Origin: UBA7398 sp963978235
GTDB lineage: Bacteria; Actinomycetota; Actinomycetes; Nanopelagicales; Nanopelagicaceae
NCBI GenBank assembly: GCA_963978235.1
Contig: CAXBQM010000046.1
Span: forward strand, 1 to 9,112
DNA length: 9,112 bases
Reading direction: 5' to 3'
Below the pieces are notes generated by a model that was not told where the DNA came from, searched no databases, and was given only the letters and a program-made list of their open reading frames with translations. The position numbers were made by a program, and so were the translations under genes. Positions 1-6,599 of this stretch are shown piece by piece (positions within the stretch are counted from its first letter, which is position 1; every line of letters begins with the position of its first letter).

Positions 1-525
1 TTTGCGTTAGTTGTTGTCATGTTATTTTTAACAAGTTGTTCAGGTGGTGGCACATCAGCACCTAACGAAGATGCATTCATTTCAGGTAACGGTTCTATCC
101 TTCAGATTTCGCCAGCGAATAGAGAGGTCGTACCAAGACTTTCTGGAAAAACTTTAGATGGAACTTTTACTCAATCAGCGGGCGTAATCACCATCGTAAA
201 TGTCTGGGCATCATGGTGTTCACCGTGTCGAGCTGAAGCCCCCACTCTTCAGGCATTAGCCACAACTTTTCCAAATGTTCAGTTCGTTGGAATTTTGACT
301 CGCGACAATCAAGTAGCTGCTAAAGCATTTGTGAAACGTTTCAAAATCACTTATCCCACGCTGGTAGATGATGCGTTATTAGTTGCTTTTCCGGGCGTAA
401 CACCTAACGCAATTCCTACTACGTTGATTCTCGATAAGCGCAATCGTGTTGCAGCGCGAATCAGTGGTGAGGCGCTTTATACAGATCTCAAGCGAATTAT
501 TAATCAGGTAGCGGCTGAACAATGA
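1..525 (+). CDS. resA: ResA/TlpA-like thioredoxin lipoprotein for cytochrome c maturation (5' partial)
   Basis: This is probably an extracytoplasmic thiol-disulfide reductase that keeps the haem-binding cysteines of apocytochrome c reduced, fed with electrons by the CcdA encoded next. The frame is open from the first base of the window. The visible start is a hydrophobic run (FALVVVMLFL) ending in a lipobox-like LTSC. The ATG at base 19 would leave only six residues before that cysteine, too few for a signal peptide, so I treat the true start as lying upstream of the window. Counting from base 1 (174 residues visible), the lipobox cysteine is residue 13, the thioredoxin active site WCSPC has cysteines 73 and 76, and the cis-proline loop (AIPTT) has proline 139. 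The stop codon overlaps the ccdA start as ATGA. Family assignment is firm; the exact ResA role rests on the operon context. Confidence 0.9.
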   Translation, partial: FALVVVMLFLTSCSGGGTSAPNEDAFISGNGSILQISPANREVVPRLSGKTLDGTFTQSAGVITIVNVWASWCSPCRAEAPTLQALATTFPNVQFVGILTRDNQVAAKAFVKRFKITYPTLVDDALLVAFPGVTPNAIPTTLILDKRNRVAARISGEALYTDLKRIINQVAAEQ

Positions 526-1247
526 GTGATTTTTTTGTCAACGCAATTTTTGATAGCAATGTAGTTATTGCTTCACTTGTTGCTGCGCTTGCTGGTTTTA
601 TCTCCTTTCTCTCGCCATGCGTTCTGCCACTTCTTCCTGGATTTATTGGTTATATCGCAGGAGTAAGTGCTTCGAAAGTTAGAATTCTTGTTGGAACAGT
701 ACTTTTCGTCTCTGGATTTGCGCTCCTCTTTACATTCTATGGCGCGCTCTTCGGTTCACTTGGATCGCAGATCTCGCAAAACTCGACTTGGCTTACAAGA
801 GCGCTAGGAGTTTTAACGATTGTTTTCGGATTGATTTTCTTAAAATCGGATAAGTTCTTTTGGAGTTGGCAACCATCGATACAGAACCGAGCAGGGTTAG
901 TTGGCGCACCACTCTTAGGTTTTCTCTTCGGCTTAGGGTGGACACCATGTATCGGACCAACTCTTGCAGCCGTTGAAACGTTAGCGTTTCAAGAAGCAAA
1001 TGCGCTTCGTGGCGCGGTGCTTTCACTCGCATATTGTTTTGGCTTAGGGACCCCATTTATTTTCTTTGGACTTCTCTTCGAGAAATCTATGAAAATTCGC
1101 TCGTTTGTTACGAAGCGGGGAAATATCATCACCATCATTGGCGGAACACTTTTAGTTGTTATGGGAATCGCGCAAGTTTTCGGTTTATGGAATGAGGCTA
1201 TGTCGTGGCTTCGTTCCATCATCGCTGACTTTGCGCCGGTGATCTGA
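522..1247 (+). CDS. ccdA: CcdA, transmembrane thiol-disulfide electron transporter
   Basis: CcdA (DsbD membrane-domain family) moves reducing equivalents from cytoplasmic thioredoxin across the membrane to the ResA-like protein encoded just upstream. The product is 241 residues, the usual size for stand-alone CcdA, and is almost entirely hydrophobic with about six membrane segments. The two family-defining cysteines are visible in their expected contexts: C33 in FLSPCVLPLLPG near the end of helix 1 and C143 in GWTPCIGPTLA in the helix after the central loop. The ATG overlaps the resA stop by four bases (ATGA), consistent with translational coupling; no strong Shine-Dalgarno is seen. Its stop overlaps the next ATG by one base (TGATG). 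In Actinobacteria this gene is often called ccsA or ccdA; the function is the same. Confidence 0.95.
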   Translation: MSDFFVNAIFDSNVVIASLVAALAGFISFLSPCVLPLLPGFIGYIAGVSASKVRILVGTVLFVSGFALLFTFYGALFGSLGSQISQNSTWLTRALGVLTIVFGLIFLKSDKFFWSWQPSIQNRAGLVGAPLLGFLFGLGWTPCIGPTLAAVETLAFQEANALRGAVLSLAYCFGLGTPFIFFGLLFEKSMKIRSFVTKRGNIITIIGGTLLVVMGIAQVFGLWNEAMSWLRSIIADFAPVI

Positions 1248-2710
1248 TGAGCGCTCCTGAACTTAGCGGATTAGGCTCACTTCGCTATCTCTGGCGACAA
1301 CTGACAAGTATGCGCACTGCGTTGATACTTCTTTTATTACTAGGAATCGCTGCAATTCCCGGATCGCTGTTACCGCAGCGAACTCAGAATCCAATGAAAG
1401 TTCGAGAATATTTCACCAACGATCCAACTCTTGCGCAATGGTTAGATCGATTCAAGCTTTTTGATGTCTACGGTTCCCCGTGGTTTTCTGCAATCTATCT
1501 CCTTCTGTTTATTTCACTCATTGGTTGTGTACTTCCTCGATCCTGGGAGCATGCGAAAGCAGTCCGTGCACAACCTGTACTCACTCCAAGAAATCTCGAT
1601 CGTATGGATTTTTATCGAACCGTCAATTCAACCGATGCGCTTGATGCCGCGGAATTATGGTTAAAGAAAAATCGATTCCGAATTCAGCGATCCACTGATT
1701 CGATTTCGGCCGAGAAAGGTTATTCGCGTGAAACTGGAAACGTACTGTTTCATCTCTCGCTCATTATTATTTTGATCGGAATTGCTTTGAGTTCTAGCTT
1801 AGGTATGAATGGCTCCGCGATCGTCAACATTGGTGAGCGATTCATCAATACGCCCACGAGTTATGACAATCTCACTACTGGTCGATTCTTTTCGAGTGAA
1901 TCACTTCAACATTTCACCATTACGGCAGATAAATTTGAAGCTCAGTACAACCCGATCACGAATGCACCTGAGGATTACACACTCACCACCACCATAACTA
2001 AATCGGTTGATGGCTCAACAGAAAAGAAAATTCTTAAAGTAAATAGTCCGCTGACATTTGGAAGTACGCGGGTCTATCTTCAAGCAAATGGTTATTCACC
2101 GATTGTTACTGTCACTGATCAGAGCGGAACCATTGTTTTTCAAGGCCCAGTGCCATTCTTGCCACAAGATGGAAATCTCACTTCTACTGGCGCAATTAAA
2201 GTTCCGGATGCGCAACCCCAGGTGGGCTTTATTGGATCCTTTGTTCCAACAATCGATCGAAGTGCCAGTCGAGGTGCCTTCTCAGCATTTCCCGAAGCCC
2301 TTGATCCACGCTTGCTCGTATCAGTGTGGGAAGGTGACTTACAAATGGATTCAGGAATTCCACAATCTGTATATCGACTCGATACAAAGAAGATGGCACG
2401 AATCGGTTTGAAAGAGATGAAACTCAACGAAACGTATTCCTATGGCGTGGGAACCATCACATTTAATGGCTTTACGCCGTGGGTGAATCTGCAAATTGTT
2501 CGAGATCCCGGTAAGCAATATGCGCTTATTGGAAGTATTCTCGCGATACTCGGATTACTTACTTCCTTGTTTACTCGACAACGAAGAATCTGGGTAAAAG
2601 TTGGTAATAAAGTTGAAATCGCTGGACTAGCCAAGAATGCAATAGATGGATTAGAAAGCGAACTCAACAACTTAACAAACTTTGTTGAAGAGAGAGGAAA
2701 TTCCAAATGA
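1247..2710 (+). CDS. resB: ResB/Ccs1 cytochrome c synthesis protein
   Basis: ResB (Ccs1) is one half of the System II haem export and cytochrome c haem lyase complex, partnering the CcsB encoded next. The 487-residue protein has the family layout. There are three N-terminal membrane helices at about 24-41 (TALILLLLLGIAAIPGSLLP), 81-97 and 166-185. A large extracytoplasmic domain follows at about 190-420, then a fourth helix at about 424-443. The third helix carries a histidine (H169, in NVLFHLSLII) in the place where Ccs1 proteins have a conserved haem-ligand histidine. The basic tail after helix four (RQRRIWVKV, then a short acidic helix) resembles the cytoplasmic tail of actinobacterial ResB. 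The ATG overlaps the ccdA stop by one base, with a GGTGA Shine-Dalgarno-like stretch a few bases upstream. The end overlaps ccsB by four bases. Confidence 0.95.
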   Translation: MSAPELSGLGSLRYLWRQLTSMRTALILLLLLGIAAIPGSLLPQRTQNPMKVREYFTNDPTLAQWLDRFKLFDVYGSPWFSAIYLLLFISLIGCVLPRSWEHAKAVRAQPVLTPRNLDRMDFYRTVNSTDALDAAELWLKKNRFRIQRSTDSISAEKGYSRETGNVLFHLSLIIILIGIALSSSLGMNGSAIVNIGERFINTPTSYDNLTTGRFFSSESLQHFTITADKFEAQYNPITNAPEDYTLTTTITKSVDGSTEKKILKVNSPLTFGSTRVYLQANGYSPIVTVTDQSGTIVFQGPVPFLPQDGNLTSTGAIKVPDAQPQVGFIGSFVPTIDRSASRGAFSAFPEALDPRLLVSVWEGDLQMDSGIPQSVYRLDTKKMARIGLKEMKLNETYSYGVGTITFNGFTPWVNLQIVRDPGKQYALIGSILAILGLLTSLFTRQRRIWVKVGNKVEIAGLAKNAIDGLESELNNLTNFVEERGNSK

Positions 2711-3597
2711 GTTCTTCACAATTGGCATACCTCTCTAACAACTTGGTTTATTCAGCGCTCTTTGTCTTTACCATTTCATTTTTCCTCTTTGCAATTGAGA
2801 CTGCATGGTCAGTCCGCTCAGATAGCGAAAATGGAGTTTTCGATCGTGCTCGAACTGAGAAGTTTGCTCGAATCGCTATCGCATTGATGACTTTGGCTTT
2901 CTTTCTTCTTTTTGCAGGAGTAATTGCTCGTGCACTTTCTGCTCATCGCGTTCCGTGGGGAAATATGTACGAATTTTCTATCACCGGCGCACTCGCTTTT
3001 ACCGGGGCATATTTAGTCGCGCTTCGAAAATACAATCTTCGCTGGCTCGGTTTACCGATTTCTATCGCAGTTCTCCTTGTTCTTGGAACCGCAATTACTT
3101 TGCTATATCGACCAAGCGCACCACTAGTACCAGCCTTGAAATCAACGTGGTTAGTTGTTCACGTATCAGCTGCAATTATCTCGGGCGGAGTATTTCTCCT
3201 TGCAAACACAATTGCTGCGACTTATTTGCTTGTTGAGCGGATGGAATCGCGAGGTGGCCGAAACGCGTGGGCGAAACGTTTACCAACTCTTGAAACATTA
3301 GATCAACTTTCGTATCGACTCGTTGCGTTTGTTTTTCCACTCTGGACTTTTGCGATTATCGCTGGCGCAATTTGGGCGGAATCTGCTTGGGGTCGATATT
3401 GGGGCTGGGATCCAAAAGAGACGTGGGCATTTATTACTTGGGTGGCATACGCTGCATATCTTCATGCACGCGTTACTGCCGGTTGGAAAGGAAAGAAGGC
3501 TGCTTGGCTCTGTCTTTTAGCCGGTTCTACATTCTTATTTAATTATGTTTACGTCAACGTGTGGGGAACTGGTCGCCATACATATTCAGGTCTTTAA
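2707..3597 (+). CDS. ccsB: CcsB/CcsA (ResC) cytochrome c biogenesis protein with WWD domain
   Basis: This is the second half of the System II haem handling and ligation complex, partner of ResB. The 296-residue multi-spanning membrane protein contains the tryptophan-rich WWD haem-binding signature at residues 228-240 (WGRYWGWDPKETW). Histidines at 80, 152, 253 and 291 occur in the conserved settings of this family. H152 (LVVHVS) and H291 (GRHTYSGL) flank the WWD motif, and H80 (SAHRVPWGNMYEF) and H253 (YLHARV) lie in or beside membrane helices. The ATG overlaps the resB stop as ATGA and is preceded by a good Shine-Dalgarno (GAGG at 2694-2697, nine bases upstream). It is the last gene of the plus-strand ccs operon; its TAA forms part of a hairpin followed by a T-run. 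Naming varies between ccsA, ccsB and resC. Confidence 0.96.
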   Translation: MSSSQLAYLSNNLVYSALFVFTISFFLFAIETAWSVRSDSENGVFDRARTEKFARIAIALMTLAFFLLFAGVIARALSAHRVPWGNMYEFSITGALAFTGAYLVALRKYNLRWLGLPISIAVLLVLGTAITLLYRPSAPLVPALKSTWLVVHVSAAIISGGVFLLANTIAATYLLVERMESRGGRNAWAKRLPTLETLDQLSYRLVAFVFPLWTFAIIAGAIWAESAWGRYWGWDPKETWAFITWVAYAAYLHARVTAGWKGKKAAWLCLLAGSTFLFNYVYVNVWGTGRHTYSGL

Positions 3598-3618
3598 GAT
3601 TTTGATTAAAGATTTTTT
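3590..3618 (+). terminator. Possible hairpin terminator for the ccs operon
   Basis: TCTTTAA (3591-3597) is a perfect inverted repeat of TTAAAGA (3606-3612) across an 8-base loop, and is followed at once by six T (3613-3618). The layout is that of a rho-independent terminator for ccsB. The stem is weak, with one G-C pair plus a possible G-U extension. The repeat arms contain the stop codons of both convergent genes. No T-run follows the hairpin on the minus strand, so it would work mainly in the plus direction. Confidence 0.4.
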
Positions 3619-3860
3619 AAGAAATCCGGATTGTCATCGGGCGGGATAATTCGAGGCTTCTTTCTCCCACCATTTCCTGGTTTTTTAGGCCGTCCGGCAA
3701 TTAACCACGCAACTGAGCCAATTACGCCAATAAAAATAACAATAAGCAACCAACCCCATTTGGGAAGGCTTCGCACCTGATCTTGATCAGTTCTCGCGCA
3801 ATCTACAAGAGCATAGATTTGAATTGCCACGCTAATGATTATTGGAAGGTACCGGAGCAT
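3606..3860 (-). CDS. Small two-helix membrane protein, PLDc_N-like
   Basis: This encodes an 84-residue membrane protein of unknown function. It resembles the 'phospholipase D nuclease N-terminal' (PLDc_N) family, short membrane modules with no catalytic residues that often occur alone in Actinobacteria. Helix one is at about 3-18, followed by the family-like segment LVDCARTD. A short loop (VRSLPKWGWLL) leads into helix two at about 37-55, which ends in WLIAGRPKK. The remaining tail is rich in K, R, P and G, then acidic, ending PPDDNPDFLKNL. The gene lies nine bases downstream of menA on the same strand, so it is probably cotranscribed. There is no Shine-Dalgarno before its ATG; a TAAGAT hexamer six bases upstream could instead be a -10 for a leaderless transcript. 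Its stop is eight bases from the convergent ccsB stop. The fold assignment is from pattern recognition, and no role should be inferred. Confidence 0.8.
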   Translation of the reverse strand: MLRYLPIIISVAIQIYALVDCARTDQDQVRSLPKWGWLLIVIFIGVIGSVAWLIAGRPKKPGNGGRKKPRIIPPDDNPDFLKNL

Positions 3861-3890
3861 GGTGAAATCTTATCTAATAGAAGTTACAAG
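3861..3890 (-). promoter_or_regulatory. Possible leaderless promoter for the PLDc_N-like gene
   Basis: On the minus strand TAAGAT (3872-3867) fits the actinobacterial -10 pattern TANNNT and sits six bases before the ATG, the spacing expected for a leaderless start. TTCGCA lies 18 bases further upstream as a weak -35 match (4 of 6 to TTGACA). The -10 overlaps the menA stop codon. In AT-leaning DNA such matches arise by chance, so this is tentative. Confidence 0.22.
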
Positions 3891-4736
3891 TGCGAAAGAT
3901 AAGAAAAACGCGAAAGCTATTTGCAACTTACCCGTGTTCGCCAACAGCCTAATTAAATCTTTCCCTTGAGCGCCATTGAGAACATTTCGAGCCAATCGTG
4001 CTGAAAATGGAAGAAGAAAAAGTGTAGAAAAGACCGAAGGGGTAACAAAGTAAAGTGAAATAGACCCTAAATGTGCAACCATCAAAAGCAAGGTATAAAA
4101 GTTTCTTGCGCCTTTATCTCCGAGAATGACGGCAAGCGTGCGCTTCTTTGCTTTAGCGTCTTTCTCTCTATCTCGTAAATTATTTAAGCCAAGAATTGCA
4201 CAGGCTAGAACACCGATTGGAATAGAGAGCAAGAAACTAGCGAGCGTCACCGATTCTGTCTGAACATAGAAAGTTCCTACTGTGGCAATTAATCCGAAGA
4301 AGAGAAAAACTGAAACTTCACCTAGCGCTGAATACCCGTATGGTTTTGGGCCACCGGTATAAGTCCACGCAGCCACTATTGCAAGCGCGCCAATGCCAAT
4401 AAGAATTAGTGATGTTGTTAATGCAAGAACCAGCCCAGCAATCATTGCAATTCCAAAGAAAAGGAAGGCCGCTCGTTTTACCGATGCTGGTGATGCAATT
4501 CCACTTCCAACAAGTCGTAGTGGGCCAACTCGATCGCTATCTGTTCCCTTAATCCCATCGGAGTAATCATTGGCGTAATTAACTGCTATTTGGAGTGAGA
4601 GCGATACGACCAGCGCCAAAATTCCACGCCAATCGGCAGCTTTCCCGGCAAGAGCAGTCCCAACCATTACAGGTGCAATAGCAGCAGGGAGGGTGCGAAG
4701 ACGCGCTCCAGCAATCCACTCTTTTCTTGAAACCAT
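3870..4736 (-). CDS. menA: MenA, 1,4-dihydroxy-2-naphthoate polyprenyltransferase
   Basis: MenA attaches the polyprenyl tail to 1,4-dihydroxy-2-naphthoate in the membrane, giving demethylmenaquinone. The 288-residue UbiA-family protein has about eight to nine membrane helices and both aspartate-rich Mg-prenyl-diphosphate sites. The first is N56-D57-YS-D60 followed by GIKGTD (D66), with VGPLRLVGSG behind it as is typical of MenA. The second is NNLRDREKD with D189 and D193. The N-terminal WIAGARLRTLPAAIAPVMVG is also characteristic of MenA rather than UbiA. The start is well supported: ATG directly abuts the menE TAA, and a strong Shine-Dalgarno (AGGAG, five bases before the ATG) lies within the menE end. 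It is the middle gene of menE-menA-PLDc_N. Confidence 0.95.
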   Translation of the reverse strand: MVSRKEWIAGARLRTLPAAIAPVMVGTALAGKAADWRGILALVVSLSLQIAVNYANDYSDGIKGTDSDRVGPLRLVGSGIASPASVKRAAFLFFGIAMIAGLVLALTTSLILIGIGALAIVAAWTYTGGPKPYGYSALGEVSVFLFFGLIATVGTFYVQTESVTLASFLLSIPIGVLACAILGLNNLRDREKDAKAKKRTLAVILGDKGARNFYTLLLMVAHLGSISLYFVTPSVFSTLFLLPFSARLARNVLNGAQGKDLIRLLANTGKLQIAFAFFLSFALVTSIR

Positions 4737-5696
4737 TTACTCTCCTGCCAATTTTTTCCTGTCAGGTTTACCAATTCCTAGTGTAGGAATTGATTGAACT
4801 CTAACAATCTCTTTTGGTGATGCATGGGAGCCAAAACGCTCTTTGAGATAGAAAATTATTTCACTGTCGGGAATCTCTGCAATTTTTGCGATGCAGAGAC
4901 GCTCACCCCATTCAGAATCTGCTTTTGCGAATGCCGCGAAATCGGTATGAAACCTTTCCATGAGAGCGTTTTCAATTGTTGAAAGCGAGATTTTTTCTCC
5001 ACCTGAAATGATTTGATCATCAATTCGACCATCAATAATGAGCCGACCATTTTCACTATGCCCACGATCAGATGTTTTAAACCAACCATCCACTAATTCG
5101 ACATTGGCCAACATTGGCCCTCGCAAATAGATAATCTCTTCAACGATTTTGTATTCAACGCCAGGCAATGGCAATCCGTCATACACGCAACCGCCACAAG
5201 TCTCGGTCATGCCATATGTTGTCACGATAGAAATTCCCGCGTTCGCCGCGGCTTTTCGTTCTGTTGAATGTAACGGCGCACCACCTACGAGAACTTTTTT
5301 TGCCGATTTCAAATGATTTAACAGCGCGCTATCGCCATTGAGAGCACGGTGAATATGTGTAGGAACTACCGCAGTGAAATCAACCGTTGAATAGTTTTCT
5401 CCGGCTCGACAATCAATCGGAGTTGTTCCAAGTTCCATTGCTCGAGCAATCACATTAATTCCAGCAACGTGCGAGAGCGGTAGTAAAAGTGACCAGGTAT
5501 CGCCAGGCTGTGCGCCAATTATTTGATTCGATGCCCGTGCAGATGCCACTAAAGCAGACCGTGAAATCGTGATCGCCTTTGCTATTCCGGTAGAACCACT
5601 GGTGCTGACCGAGATCGATTGCGCATCAGATAGCGAAGCGACTGCTTGTGGTATCGACCACTGCGCACTTATTTGAATTGGCATCGCATTACTCAC
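4737..5696 (-). CDS. menE: MenE, o-succinylbenzoate-CoA ligase (compact form)
   Basis: MenE adenylates o-succinylbenzoate and converts it to the CoA thioester that MenB cyclises. Adenylate-forming motifs are visible (numbered from the GTG): P-loop TSGSTG at 32-37 with lysine 40, TTYGMTE at 159-165, aspartate 210 in KTSDRG, arginine 224 in DGRIDDQIISGGEKI, and the C-terminal catalytic lysine 310 in GIGKPDRKK. At 319 residues it is short, lacking most of the N-terminal subdomain seen in the roughly 450-residue E. coli type; compact MenE is known in Actinobacteria. The P-loop continues IAKA where most relatives have xPKG. I chose GTG at 5696 because it mirrors the menB GTG about a shared -10-like palindrome. 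The in-frame ATG at 5684 (315 residues, GGAG 11 bases upstream) is the alternative. The same frame stays open to an ATG at 5939, but that part lies antisense within menB and does not look like protein. Confidence 0.92.
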   Translation of the reverse strand: MSNAMPIQISAQWSIPQAVASLSDAQSISVSTSGSTGIAKAITISRSALVASARASNQIIGAQPGDTWSLLLPLSHVAGINVIARAMELGTTPIDCRAGENYSTVDFTAVVPTHIHRALNGDSALLNHLKSAKKVLVGGAPLHSTERKAAANAGISIVTTYGMTETCGGCVYDGLPLPGVEYKIVEEIIYLRGPMLANVELVDGWFKTSDRGHSENGRLIIDGRIDDQIISGGEKISLSTIENALMERFHTDFAAFAKADSEWGERLCIAKIAEIPDSEIIFYLKERFGSHASPKEIVRVQSIPTLGIGKPDRKKLAGE

Positions 5697-5734
5697 TCCG
5701 CATAGGCTATTCCATGTGAGCAAGCCAATTAAGC
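5678..5734. promoter_or_regulatory. Divergent menE/menB promoter with symmetric shared -10 element
   Basis: Only 19 bases separate the two GTG starts. The centre ATAG-G-CTAT (5702-5710) is an odd palindrome that gives TAGGCT on the plus strand (5703-5708) and TAGCCT on the minus strand (5709-5704), both fitting TANNNT. Each is followed by exactly seven bases and then GTGAG (5716-5720 plus; 5696-5692 minus). Of the 14 mirrored pairs across 5692-5720, ten are complementary. A -35-like TTGGCA is at 5678-5683 for menB with a 19-base spacer. For menE no convincing -35 is seen: TTGGCT on the minus strand at 5728-5723 leaves only 13 bases. This fits a bidirectional leaderless promoter; a repressor operator is the other reading. 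Confidence 0.5.
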
Positions 5735-6594
5735 GCGAACCTGGCGCACGAACCATTCCACTATGGCAACGTGCAGAAGGCAGCGAACACTTCACCGATG
5801 TGCGATATGAAATTGCTGAAGGCATGGCGAAAATTACGATTAATCGCCCGGAAGTTCGCAATGCATTTCGCCCAGAAACTCTTGCGGAGTTGCAAAGCGC
5901 ATTTAATATGGCGCGCGATGATGATCGAGTCGGTGTCATTATTTTTACCGGTCAAGGCGATGAAGCATTCTGTTCTGGTGGCGATATCAATGTTCGCGGA
6001 GATGATGGCTATCTCGGAAGCGATGCGCTTGGTAAAAAAGGAATTGGCCGACTGAACGTTTTAGATTTACAAGTACAGATTCGGCGCACACCAAAACCAG
6101 TTGTTGCAATGGTGGCTGGTTGGGCAATTGGTGGCGGACATGTTCTCCATGTTGTTTGTGATTTAACAATTGCTGCCGATAACGCGAAATTTGGTCAGAC
6201 CGGTCCAATGGTGGGTTCATTTGATGGTGGATATGGCGCTGGATTACTTGCGCGCCATGTTGGACAGAAAAAAGCGCGCGAGATCTGGTTTATGTGTCGC
6301 CAATACGATGCAACAGAAGCGCTCGACATGGGTTTAGTGAATACCGTCGTTCCAGTTAAGGAATTGGAAGCAGAAACAGTTTCATGGTGTCGCGAAATGT
6401 TGCGACATTCACCGATGGCACTTCGACTTCTTAAAGCAGGGCTCAATGCAGCCGATGATGGATTAGCAGGTGTTCAACAATTAGCTGGCGATGCAACGCT
6501 TCTTTTCTATTTAACCGAAGAGGGCCAAGAAGGACGAAACGCTTATAAAGAAAAGCGACCGCCAAACTTCGACAAATTTCCTAAACGTCCTTAA
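5716..6594 (+). CDS. menB: MenB, 1,4-dihydroxy-2-naphthoyl-CoA synthase (type I)
   Basis: MenB is a cytoplasmic crotonase-fold enzyme that closes the second ring of the naphthoquinone from o-succinylbenzoyl-CoA. The 292-residue product contains ITINRPEVRNAFRP (41-53), oxyanion-hole glycines in FCSGGD (85-90) and GWAIGGGH (135-142), and the MenB signature QTGPMVGSFDGG (161-172). The serine and aspartate matching E. coli Ser161 and Asp163 are S168 and D170. The C-terminal LFYLTEEGQEGRNA (263-276) supplies the tyrosine (Y265) that enters a neighbouring subunit. G163 is the residue that marks bicarbonate-dependent type I enzymes; mycobacterial type II enzymes have aspartate there. The start is GTG; no other usable start codon lies between it and the upstream in-frame stop at 5674-5676, and an ATG two bases earlier runs straight into TGA. 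It is the first gene of menB-menC-menD, with menC five bases downstream. Confidence 0.96.
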   Translation: MSKPIKREPGARTIPLWQRAEGSEHFTDVRYEIAEGMAKITINRPEVRNAFRPETLAELQSAFNMARDDDRVGVIIFTGQGDEAFCSGGDINVRGDDGYLGSDALGKKGIGRLNVLDLQVQIRRTPKPVVAMVAGWAIGGGHVLHVVCDLTIAADNAKFGQTGPMVGSFDGGYGAGLLARHVGQKKAREIWFMCRQYDATEALDMGLVNTVVPVKELEAETVSWCREMLRHSPMALRLLKAGLNAADDGLAGVQQLAGDATLLFYLTEEGQEGRNAYKEKRPPNFDKFPKRP

Positions 6595-6599
6595 CGCTC

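Noticed and set aside
19..21. ATG at base 19 as the true start of the thioredoxin lipoprotein
   Set aside because: It would leave only six residues before the lipobox cysteine and no positively charged n-region; the frame is open to the window edge, so the start is most likely upstream.
793..1222. Two minus-strand open frames inside ccdA (793-1056 and 989-1222)
   Set aside because: They lie wholly antisense to ccdA, which has both catalytic cysteines in their family contexts; the antisense products have no recognisable motif or supporting start signal.
2058..2706. Alternate-frame and antisense open frames inside resB (2058-2411 plus, 2140-2427 minus, 2440-2706 minus)
   Set aside because: They overlap a clear ResB coding frame, lack Shine-Dalgarno or promoter support, and read as low-information shadow sequence.
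5697..5939. In-frame N-terminal extension of menE to an upstream ATG (400-residue version)
   Set aside because: The extra 81 residues are antisense to the well-supported 5' part of menB, are rich in S, R, C and N in a way that looks like shadow translation, and show no match to the MenE N-terminus.
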